Positions 1 to 5,020 of a DNA stretch of 5,925 nucleotides are shown in pieces. The stretch is taken from NCBI GenBank assembly GCA_009785885.1, contig WQUE01000098.1, positions 1-5,925 on the forward strand. Direction: 5' to 3'. The stretch comes from Actinomycetes bacterium (GTDB taxonomy: Bacteria; Actinomycetota; Actinomycetes; Propionibacteriales; Propionibacteriaceae). The notes under the pieces are model-generated. The model was not told the origin of the DNA, did not search any database, and was given only the letters and a program-made list of their open reading frames with translations. The position numbers and the translations under genes were made by a program. Each line of letters starts with the position of its first letter. The first letter of the stretch is position 1.

Positions 1-1928
1 CCCTCCAGGACGATACGTGTTCGGGCCCGTTCGACCACCGGGTCGGGGATCGGGATGGCGGACAGTAGAGCTTCAGTATACGGGTGCCGCGGATTGGCGA
101 AGATGGCGGGGGTCGAGCCGACCTCGACGAAGCGCCCGACATACATCACGGCGACCCGGTCGGAGATGTGGCGGACGACCGACAGGTCGTGGCTGACGAA
201 CAGGTAGGACAACTCGAACTGCGACTGCAGGTCGGCCAGCAGGTTGAGCACGTCGGCGCGGATCGACACATCGAGCGCGCTCACCGGCTCGTCGAGTGCG
301 ACGATCTTCGGCGTCGGCGCGAGCGCGCGGGCGATGCAGATGCGCTGGCGCTGGCCACCGGAGAACGCCGTCGGGAACCGGTCGACGTGCGCCGGGTCGA
401 GGCCGACGACGTCCATCAGTTCGCGCACCCGCGCCGGGATCTCGGCCTTGGGATGCCCGAACGCGAGCAGCGGCTCGGCGATGATGTCGTACACGGTGAA
501 GCGCGGATCGAGCGCGCCGGCCGGGTCCTGGAACACCATCTGGATGTCGCGCCGGTGCGCCCGCCGGTCGGCGCCGCTGCCGTGGACGACATCCACGCCG
601 CCGAGGTGGATTTCGCCCTGCGTCGCCGGATCCAGGTTCATCACCTCGAGCAGCGTCGTGGTCTTGCCCGAGCCGGACTCGCCGACGATCGCGAGCGTCT
701 CGGACGTCCGCAAGTCGAAGCTGATGTCGTTCACGGCGTACACCCAGCCGACCCGGCGCTTCAGCATCGCGCCCTTGAGCAGCGGGAACGTCTTCGTCAT
801 GTTCTTGACCTCGAGGGTCAGCGGGCGCTGGTCGCGCGCCACGCCGGCGAACCTCCCCGGGGTGTGCGCCGGGACGGGATACACGGGCCGGCCGTCGATC
901 TTCCCGTCCTCGATCTGGCCGGCCAGATGGCAGGCGGCCTGGTGGTAGTGCACGTCGCCCTGACCGGGGATGCTCTGAACCTGGCCGGCGAGGCCCTCCC
1001 TGACATCGGCGAGGCCCGGCTCCAGACCGTGGCACGCGTCGAACGCGACGGGGCAGCGCGGCGCGAACGGGCACCCGGGCGGCAGGTCGATCAGCATCGG
1101 CGGGTTGCCGGTGATCGGGATCAGCGGCGACTTCTCGGTCGCATCGAGCCGGGGGATCGCCCCGAGCAGGCCGATCGTGTACGGCATCCGAGGGGCGCCG
1201 AACAACTCGAAGACCGGCGCGTGCTCGACGGGACGGCCCGCGTACATGACGATCACGTCGTCGGCCATGCCGGCGATCAGCCCCATGTCGTGCGTGATCA
1301 GGATCGTGGCCGCGCCGGTCTCGCGTTGGGCCACCTTCAGCAGGTCCATCACCTGGGCCTGGATGGTCACGTCCAGGGCTGTCGTCGGCTCGTCGGCGAT
1401 GATCACCTTCGGGTTGTTGGCGATCGCGATCGCGATCACGACGCGTTGACGCATGCCGCCGGAGAACTCGTGCGGGAAGCCCTTCGCCCGGGTCGCCGGG
1501 TTGGGGATGCCGACCTTGTCGAGCAGTTCGACGGCCCGCGCCCAGCACTGCTCCCGGTTGAGGTTCGTGTGGATGCGCAGCGCCTCGACGATCTGGTCGC
1601 CGACCGTGTAGGCCGGCGTGAGGGAGCTCAGCGGGTCCTGGAACACCATGGCGAGGCCCGAGCCGCGGTACGGCGTGATCTCGGCGTCGGTCAGACCCAG
1701 CAGTTCGTGGCCGTCGAACACGACGGAGCCGGTGATTTTCGCGGTGGACGCGAGCAGGCCCATGATGGCCAGGCTCGTCACCGACTTGCCCGAGCCGGAC
1801 TCGCCGACGATGCCGAGCGTCGAACCGGGGTACAGGTCGAAGCTGATGCCGCGCACCGCGTCCACCCGGCCGGCCTCGCTCGGGAAGCTGACCGTGAGGT
1901 CGCGGACGCTCAGGATGGGATCGCTCAT
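1..1928 (-). CDS. oppD: Fused double ATP-binding subunit of an oligopeptide/dipeptide ABC importer, C-terminus cut by the window edge
   Basis: This is the cytoplasmic ATPase that powers peptide uptake; both nucleotide-binding domains are on one chain. The frame is open from the ATG at 1928 to the left edge, giving 642 visible residues. Domain 1 has Walker A GESGSGKS (42-49), Q-loop Q97, signature FSGGMRQR (155-162), Walker B with D179/E180 and switch H213. An oligo-HPY tail follows, with MPY at 248-250, CPFAPRCP (286-293) and further cysteines at 299 and 333. Domain 2 starts near residue 370 and has Walker A GESGSGKT (416-423), Q467, FSGGQRQR (522-529), D546/E547 and H580. Its own HPY tail begins HPYTEALL at 615 and is truncated. 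Both catalytic glutamates are present, so both ATP sites look active. The ATG overlaps the oppC stop as ATGA. The fused layout resembles mycobacterial OppD. The symbol could equally be dppD, because substrate cannot be read from the sequence. Confidence 0.93.
   Translation of the reverse strand, partial: MSDPILSVRDLTVSFPSEAGRVDAVRGISFDLYPGSTLGIVGESGSGKSVTSLAIMGLLASTAKITGSVVFDGHELLGLTDAEITPYRGSGLAMVFQDPLSSLTPAYTVGDQIVEALRIHTNLNREQCWARAVELLDKVGIPNPATRAKGFPHEFSGGMRQRVVIAIAIANNPKVIIADEPTTALDVTIQAQVMDLLKVAQRETGAATILITHDMGLIAGMADDVIVMYAGRPVEHAPVFELFGAPRMPYTIGLLGAIPRLDATEKSPLIPITGNPPMLIDLPPGCPFAPRCPVAFDACHGLEPGLADVREGLAGQVQSIPGQGDVHYHQAACHLAGQIEDGKIDGRPVYPVPAHTPGRFAGVARDQRPLTLEVKNMTKTFPLLKGAMLKRRVGWVYAVNDISFDLRTSETLAIVGESGSGKTTTLLEVMNLDPATQGEIHLGGVDVVHGSGADRRAHRRDIQMVFQDPAGALDPRFTVYDIIAEPLLAFGHPKAEIPARVRELMDVVGLDPAHVDRFPTAFSGGQRQRICIARALAPTPKIVALDEPVSALDVSIRADVLNLLADLQSQFELSYLFVSHDLSVVRHISDRVAVMYVGRFVEVGSTPAIFANPRHPYTEALLSAIPIPDPVVERARTRIVLE
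663..1811. repeat. Identical DNA tracts shared by the two ATPase halves of oppD
   Basis: The Walker A region of the two domains shares an identical 27-base tract at 663-689 and 1785-1811. The Q-loop region shares an 18-base tract at 522-539 and 1632-1649. Both pairs are direct repeats about 1.1 kb apart and in the same reading frame. They reflect the homologous tandem ATPase domains and identical codon choice in the conserved motifs, not a mobile repeat. Confidence 0.75.
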
Positions 1929-2851
1929 GCCCGGCCTCCCGCCGCTGAGTTGGGATCGAGGGCGTCGCGTATGCCGTCGGCCATGAGCGCCACCGAGATG
2001 GTGAGCAGCGTGAGCGTGCCCGCCGGGAAGTAGAACGCCCACGGCATGGTCGCGAGGGTTTGCTGCCCGTTCGTGAGCAGGGAGCCGAGCGACACGTCGG
2101 GGATCTTGATGCCGAAGCCGAGGAAGCTCAGCGCGGTCTCCTGGATCACGGTCGACACGATGCCGAGGATGAACTGCACGACGAGCAGCGAGCCGATGTT
2201 CGGCACGATGTGGCGCAACACCACCATCGGGCCGGGCACGCCCATGTAGCGGGCCGCCCAGACGTACTCGCGCTCGCGGATCGACGTGGACATCTGCCAC
2301 ACGACGCGGGCCATGATCATCCAGCCGAACAACGTCAGCACGACGATCAGCATCACCCAGTTGCCGCCGGTCTTCTGCGCGACGATCGCCATCATGAGGA
2401 ACGCGGGGCACGCGAGCAGGAAGTTGATGATCCCGAGGATCACGGTCTGCGGCTTCCCGCCGACGTAGGCGGCCAGCCCGCCGAGGAACGCGGCGATGAC
2501 GAGGGTTACGGCCGACACGGACAGGGCGATGATCAGGGTGCGGCCCAGCCCGTGGACGACCTGCGCGTAAATGTCGCCGCCGACGTTGTTCGTGCCGAAG
2601 ATGTGGGTGCCGCCCGGCGGGGCCGTCAGGGCCAGCAGGTCGATGTCGGTGTAGTGCCACGTGGTGGCCGCGCCGCCGGCCAACGCGAACGCCACCAGGA
2701 GTACGAACCCGACGAGCCCGCCCACGGCCGGCTTGTTGCGCAGGAAGCGCCGGACGTACAGGCGCATGCGGGAACTGCCGGCCTGCGCCTTCTCCGGCGG
2801 TGCCGTGACCGCCGGACCAGGGGTGGTGCCATCGATTGCCAGGGCGGTCAT
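1925..2851 (-). CDS. oppC: OppC/DppC-type permease subunit of the peptide ABC importer
   Basis: This inner-membrane subunit of 308 residues has a length usual for OppC. A Pro/Ala-rich cytoplasmic N-terminus carries the basic stretch RMRLYVRRFLRNKP (about 28-41), followed by a first membrane helix near 43-63. The periplasmic segment with GTNNVGGDIYAQ (86-97) matches the conserved GTDxxGRD-type element of the family. Five further hydrophobic segments lie near 105-128, 135-158, 165-185, 218-248 and 272-291. The EAA-like coupling loop that docks on the ATPase is AARYMGVPGPMVVLRHIVPN (199-218). LSFLGFGI (241-248) and the DGIRDALDP ending (292-300) are family hallmarks. The start follows the oppB stop by one base and is preceded by a GGGTGAG-like site at 5 bases. 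The stop overlaps oppD as ATGA. Substrate cannot be deduced. Confidence 0.93.
   Translation of the reverse strand: MTALAIDGTTPGPAVTAPPEKAQAGSSRMRLYVRRFLRNKPAVGGLVGFVLLVAFALAGGAATTWHYTDIDLLALTAPPGGTHIFGTNNVGGDIYAQVVHGLGRTLIIALSVSAVTLVIAAFLGGLAAYVGGKPQTVILGIINFLLACPAFLMMAIVAQKTGGNWVMLIVVLTLFGWMIMARVVWQMSTSIREREYVWAARYMGVPGPMVVLRHIVPNIGSLLVVQFILGIVSTVIQETALSFLGFGIKIPDVSLGSLLTNGQQTLATMPWAFYFPAGTLTLLTISVALMADGIRDALDPNSAAGGRA
1935..1940 (-). promoter_or_regulatory. Ribosome binding site of oppD
   Basis: GGGAGG on the minus strand lies inside the 3' end of oppC, 6 bases before the oppD ATG at 1928. It supports that start together with the ATGA overlap, which suggests translation coupled to oppC. 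Confidence 0.7.
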
Positions 2852-2852
2852 G

Positions 2853-3836
2853 TCAGCTCACCCGCACTCTCGGATCCAGGAACACGACGAACACGTCGGA
2901 CAGCATCGCGCCGATGCCCGTCATCAGGGAGGCGAACGCGGCCACCGCGACGGCACCATAGATGTCGTTCTTGTAGATCGTGTCGACGAAGTACTTGCCC
3001 ATGCCGTTCCACGCGAAGATGTTCTCCGTGATCGCCGCGCCGGTGAACACCCCCGGCAGCGAGTACGCCAACTGGACCATCACGGGGATCATCGAGGTGC
3101 GCAACGCGTGACGCCGGATCGCGACGGGCGCCCGGAGGCCCTTCGAGCGGGCCAGGCGGACGTAGTCGGCGGCGATGTTGTCGAGCAGCAGCATGCGCTG
3201 CATCATCGCGTAGCTGGCGAACGTGATGAACACCAGGCAGATCGAGGGCAGGATCAGGTGCTGCGCCTTGTCGACGAGGATGTTCCAGACGCCGGTCACC
3301 CCCGTCGACGACGCGCCCGTGACGTAGAAGATCCGCGTGCCCACCGCCCGGTTGATCTGCACGGCGACGAGAACGACGAACAGCGACACGACGACGACGG
3401 AGGTGTTCAGCCCGATGATCGAGATGAACTGCACGACGCGGTCGCTCACCTTGTACTGGCGCGACGCGGAGTACACCCCGAGCGCGATGCCGATGACGAA
3501 TGCGACGAGCGTCGCGCCCAGCATCAGCTGGGCCGAGACCATCACGCGGAACCCGACCTGCACGTTGACGCTGGCGCCGACCGGCGAATTCCCCCAGTTC
3601 CAGTGGAACAGGATCCCGGACAACCACGTCCACCAGCGTGACAGCAGCGGCACGTCGGTGGACAGGTTCCAGGGCTTCAGCATCGCCTGGATCTGGGCCG
3701 GCGACAACGGCGGGCGGCGTTCGGCGTAGTTGGACGCCGGATTGAGGAACCACGTCGCGATGAAGAACGTGAGGTTCACGGCCAGGAAGATGCGGATCAG
3801 CCAGGACAGCGCCTGGCGCAGCAGGTACTTGATCAT
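2853..3836 (-). CDS. oppB: OppB/DppB-type permease subunit of the peptide ABC importer
   Basis: This is the first permease subunit of the importer, 327 residues from the start chosen here. The N-terminus MIKYLLRQALSWLIRIFLAV matches the usual OppB opening (M-x-RYLLRRLL followed by helix 1). Further hydrophobic segments lie near 100-122, 134-160, 194-212, 247-271 and 292-320. The EAA-type loop is DYVRLARSKGLRAPVAIRRH (224-243), followed by ALRTSMIPV. ENIFAWNGMGKYF (271-283) and the DPRVRVS ending are typical. A second ATG five codons upstream (3851) is in frame and would give 332 residues. I prefer 3836 because it matches the family N-terminus, has GGTGG 7 bases upstream, and overlaps the stop of the upstream short frame as ATGA. 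An in-frame TGA lies further upstream of 3851. The TGA is one base from the oppC ATG. Confidence 0.92.
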   Translation of the reverse strand: MIKYLLRQALSWLIRIFLAVNLTFFIATWFLNPASNYAERRPPLSPAQIQAMLKPWNLSTDVPLLSRWWTWLSGILFHWNWGNSPVGASVNVQVGFRVMVSAQLMLGATLVAFVIGIALGVYSASRQYKVSDRVVQFISIIGLNTSVVVVSLFVVLVAVQINRAVGTRIFYVTGASSTGVTGVWNILVDKAQHLILPSICLVFITFASYAMMQRMLLLDNIAADYVRLARSKGLRAPVAIRRHALRTSMIPVMVQLAYSLPGVFTGAAITENIFAWNGMGKYFVDTIYKNDIYGAVAVAAFASLMTGIGAMLSDVFVVFLDPRVRVS

Positions 3837-3931
3837 GGGCTGGCCACCCATCGCGCGGCGCCCGGTGTCCGGGGCGCACAGCGTCGTTCATCCGGCAGGG
3901 GTCCGGCGACGCTCCTCGTTTGGTCGAACAC
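3833..3931 (-). CDS. Possible 32-codon leader ORF ahead of oppB
   Basis: This short frame starts with GTG and encodes 32 residues beginning VFDQTRSVAGPLPDERRCAP and ending WVASP. A perfect AGGAGG precedes the start by 7 bases, the best ribosome binding site in the window. Its TGA (3835-3833) overlaps the preferred oppB ATG (3836-3834) as ATGA, the same junction as between oppC and oppD. The peptide is rich in Arg and Pro (five each), with no hydrophobic helix and no run of one amino acid of the kind seen in classical attenuators. I recognise no family. It could be a translated leader that feeds ribosomes to oppB, or a chance frame whose AGGAGG serves another role. Translation is inferred only from the start context and the coupling geometry. 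Confidence 0.5.
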   Translation of the reverse strand: MFDQTRSVAGPLPDERRCAPRTPGAARWVASP

Positions 3932-3938
3932 GGACTGG

Positions 3939-3944
3939 CCTCCT
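3939..3944 (-). promoter_or_regulatory. AGGAGG ribosome binding site in the opp leader, inside a small hairpin
   Basis: AGGAGG on the minus strand is 7 bases from the GTG of the leader ORF and about 100 bases from oppB, so it cannot serve oppB directly. It overlaps a potential hairpin at 3937-3950: GGCC, loop ACAGGA, GGCC. Four of its six bases lie in the loop and two in the stem, so folding or loop binding by a protein could affect ribosome access. Confidence 0.6.
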
Positions 3945-3965
3945 GTGGCCTGATGGGCAATGCCC

Positions 3966-3996
3966 GGCGGTATCGGCGGGACGGCCGCCGACCGCC
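3966..3996. other. Strong GC-rich hairpin in the opp leader / divergent spacer
   Basis: Read on the plus strand, the left arm is GGCGGT, a two-base AT bulge, then CGGCGG. The loop is GACGG and the right arm is CCGCCG followed by ACCGCC. All 12 base pairs are perfect. No T-run follows on either strand, so it is not a standard intrinsic terminator. A smaller GGGC-AAT-GCCC hairpin (3955-3965) abuts it. If opp transcription starts upstream near 4006, both fold into the untranslated leader ahead of the AGGAGG. Otherwise they may be protein-binding or transcription-limiting structures. Confidence 0.6.
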
Positions 3997-4012
3997 ACCC
4001 CCGATTACCGGG

Positions 4013-4018
4013 ACTTTA
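4013..4018 (-). promoter_or_regulatory. Tentative -10 element for the opp operon
   Basis: TAAAGT on the minus strand fits the TANNNT actinobacterial -10 pattern. It would start RNA near 4006, about 75 bases before the leader GTG. I see no good -35 hexamer at 17-19 bases, so this is only a candidate. Confidence 0.3.
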
Positions 4019-4215
4019 CCGCATGACGAACGCACGTGGAGGCTGTTCACCGAACGGGGGCACGACGAAATCCCGCGCTGAGACGTCCAGGCGTCTTGCC
4101 CCACCGGTGGCGCGCGCCCCGGGGCCATGTCCCGTCCGGGTGGAACACGACCAGGTGTAAGACCCGCCCGACAAGGGTGTCTAGGGGTTCGGACCGGAGT
4201 GTGGGCCGTCGCGCG

Positions 4216-4246
4216 TTGCCGAGGTGGGCGACCGGCGGCGTAGGCT
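4216..4246 (+). promoter_or_regulatory. Candidate sigma-70-type promoter of pdtaR
   Basis: TTGCCG (4216-4221) and TAGGCT (4241-4246) are separated by 19 bases. This is a reasonable vegetative -35/-10 pair for an actinobacterium, with a slightly long spacer. RNA would start near 4253 and give a leader of about 50 bases that contains the ribosome binding site. Confidence 0.45.
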
Positions 4247-4287
4247 TGTCCGCACGAAACCTCCCGTGGTTACCGTGGAGCAAGAGC

Positions 4288-4293
4288 AAGAGG
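4288..4293 (+). promoter_or_regulatory. Ribosome binding site of pdtaR
   Basis: AAGAGG lies 9 bases before the ATG at 4303, which fixes this start over the longer open frame upstream. It follows a short tandem of GAGCAA (two copies). Confidence 0.65.
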
Positions 4294-4302
4294 ATTGTCG
4301 AG

Positions 4303-4908
4303 ATGAGCAAGCCCGAGGCGCAAGCGACCCGCCGGCGCGTATTGGTGGCCGAGGATGAGGCGCTGATCCGGCTCGACCTGGTCGAACTATTGACCGACGA
4401 AGGGTACGACGTGGTCGGCCAGGCCGGCGACGGCGAGGCCGCCGTGGAGATGGCACGCGAGTTGGCCCCCGATCTCGTCGTGATGGACGTGAAGATGCCG
4501 AAGATGGACGGCATCACCGCCGCCGAGATCATCGCGCGGGATCGAATCGCGCCGGTGGTGATGCTGACGGCGTTCAGCCAGCGCGAACTGGTCGAGAAGG
4601 CCCAGGAGGCCGGGGCGATGGCGTACGTCGTGAAGCCGTTCGACGCCTCCGATGTCGTGCCCGCGATCGAGATCGCGATCGCGCGCTACCTCCAGATCCA
4701 GAAGATCGAAGAGGAGGTCGCCGACCTGAACGACCGGCTGGCGTCCCGCAAGATCATCGATCAGGCCAAGGGGCTGCTGCAGGAGAGCGTCGGGATGTCC
4801 GAGCCCGAGGCGTTCCGCTGGATCCAGAAGACGGCGATGGACCTGCGCAAGTCCATGCGCGAGGTCGCCGAGGGCGTCATCGAGCACGCGAAGCAGGCCG
4901 AGGACTGA
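4303..4908 (+). CDS. pdtaR: Response regulator with receiver and ANTAR RNA-binding domains (PdtaR type)
   Basis: This 201-residue cytoplasmic regulator acts on RNA rather than DNA: phosphorylation promotes ANTAR binding to paired hairpins in target transcripts. The receiver domain spans about 12-130. It has acidic pocket E17/D18/E19, phospho-acceptor D62 in VVMDVKMPKMDG, T89 and K111 in VKPF. A coiled linker (about 131-147) leads to the ANTAR domain (about 138-198), shown by DLNDRLASRKIIDQAKGLLQ (141-160), then a helix with SEPEAFRWIQ and AMDLRKSMREVAE. All key residues are present and the length is close to that of mycobacterial PdtaR. The ATG is chosen for its AAGAGG site and for the start of family similarity. 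The partner kinase PdtaS is not in the window; in mycobacteria it is also encoded elsewhere. polA follows on the same strand, a neighbourhood that also resembles mycobacteria. Confidence 0.93.
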   Translation: MSKPEAQATRRRVLVAEDEALIRLDLVELLTDEGYDVVGQAGDGEAAVEMARELAPDLVVMDVKMPKMDGITAAEIIARDRIAPVVMLTAFSQRELVEKAQEAGAMAYVVKPFDASDVVPAIEIAIARYLQIQKIEEEVADLNDRLASRKIIDQAKGLLQESVGMSEPEAFRWIQKTAMDLRKSMREVAEGVIEHAKQAED

Positions 4909-5020
4909 GCCGTCCTGGCCGTATCGTCCCTCGTCGTGAGGTGATTGTCGGTCGTCGCGCCGAGGCCGGTCCGCCCTGCCCGCCGCCCCCGTCGTCGGCC
5001 GTCCCGGCTAGTGTGGGGAT
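4909..5020 (+). other. pdtaR-polA gap
   Basis: This 112-base gap contains a small hairpin (CCTC-GTCGT-GAGG, 4929-4941) just after the pdtaR stop. It lacks a T-run, so a terminator is not established. The remainder is GC-rich and ends in the polA -10 candidate. Confidence 0.4.
5009..5014 (+). promoter_or_regulatory. Candidate -10 element giving a leaderless polA transcript
   Basis: TAGTGT fits the TANNNT pattern and ends 6 bases before the polA GTG. The predicted first RNA base therefore falls on or next to the start codon. The only G-rich stretch (5015-5018) is 2 bases from the GTG, too close for a normal ribosome binding site. No -35 hexamer is visible. Leaderless GTG starts are common in actinobacteria. 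Confidence 0.5.

Larger units (their letters stand above)
3932..4302. other. Divergent spacer between the opp leader and pdtaR
   Basis: I see no credible protein or RNA gene in this spacer. Near the opp side it holds the AGGAGG site and the two hairpins described separately. Two perfect 10-base palindromes lie close together: CCACCGGTGG (4101-4110) and GCCCCGGGGC (4116-4125). Weaker inverted repeats are AGACG/CGTCT (4081-4096) and GACA/TGTC (4170-4181). A promoter-like pair for pdtaR lies at 4216-4246. The frame of pdtaR stays open upstream of 4303 to a GTG at 4036, but that part lacks domain similarity and includes the promoter candidate, so I leave it non-coding. Confidence 0.6.

Noticed and set aside
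1419..1440. Tandem GATCGC repeats, with a similar run near 4668-4682
   Set aside because: Both are inside genes and encode Ala-Ile runs in known domains (OppD domain 1 and the PdtaR receiver), so they need no separate explanation.
84..2033. A 649-codon open frame on the plus strand opposite oppD, and a 491-codon minus-strand frame at 73-1548
   Set aside because: Both overlap the clearly identified OppD frame, which carries all ATPase motifs. Their products are Arg/Asp/Val/His-rich with no domain, typical of antisense or shifted frames in high-GC genes.
2848..4128. A 426-codon minus-strand frame across oppB and its upstream region
   Set aside because: It is out of frame with OppB, has the low-complexity composition of a shadow frame, and contains no recognisable motif.
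4182..4197. GGTTCGGACC resembling a tRNA T-arm
   Set aside because: No matching acceptor, D-arm or anticodon stem can be formed with the upstream sequence.
4036..4302. An N-terminal extension of pdtaR to the GTG at 4036
   Set aside because: The added 89 residues are Arg/Pro/Gly-rich and without similarity, cover the promoter candidate, and the ATG at 4303 has its own AAGAGG site.
4929..4941. CCTC-GTCGT-GAGG hairpin after pdtaR as a terminator
   Set aside because: The stem is only 4 bp and no T-run follows.
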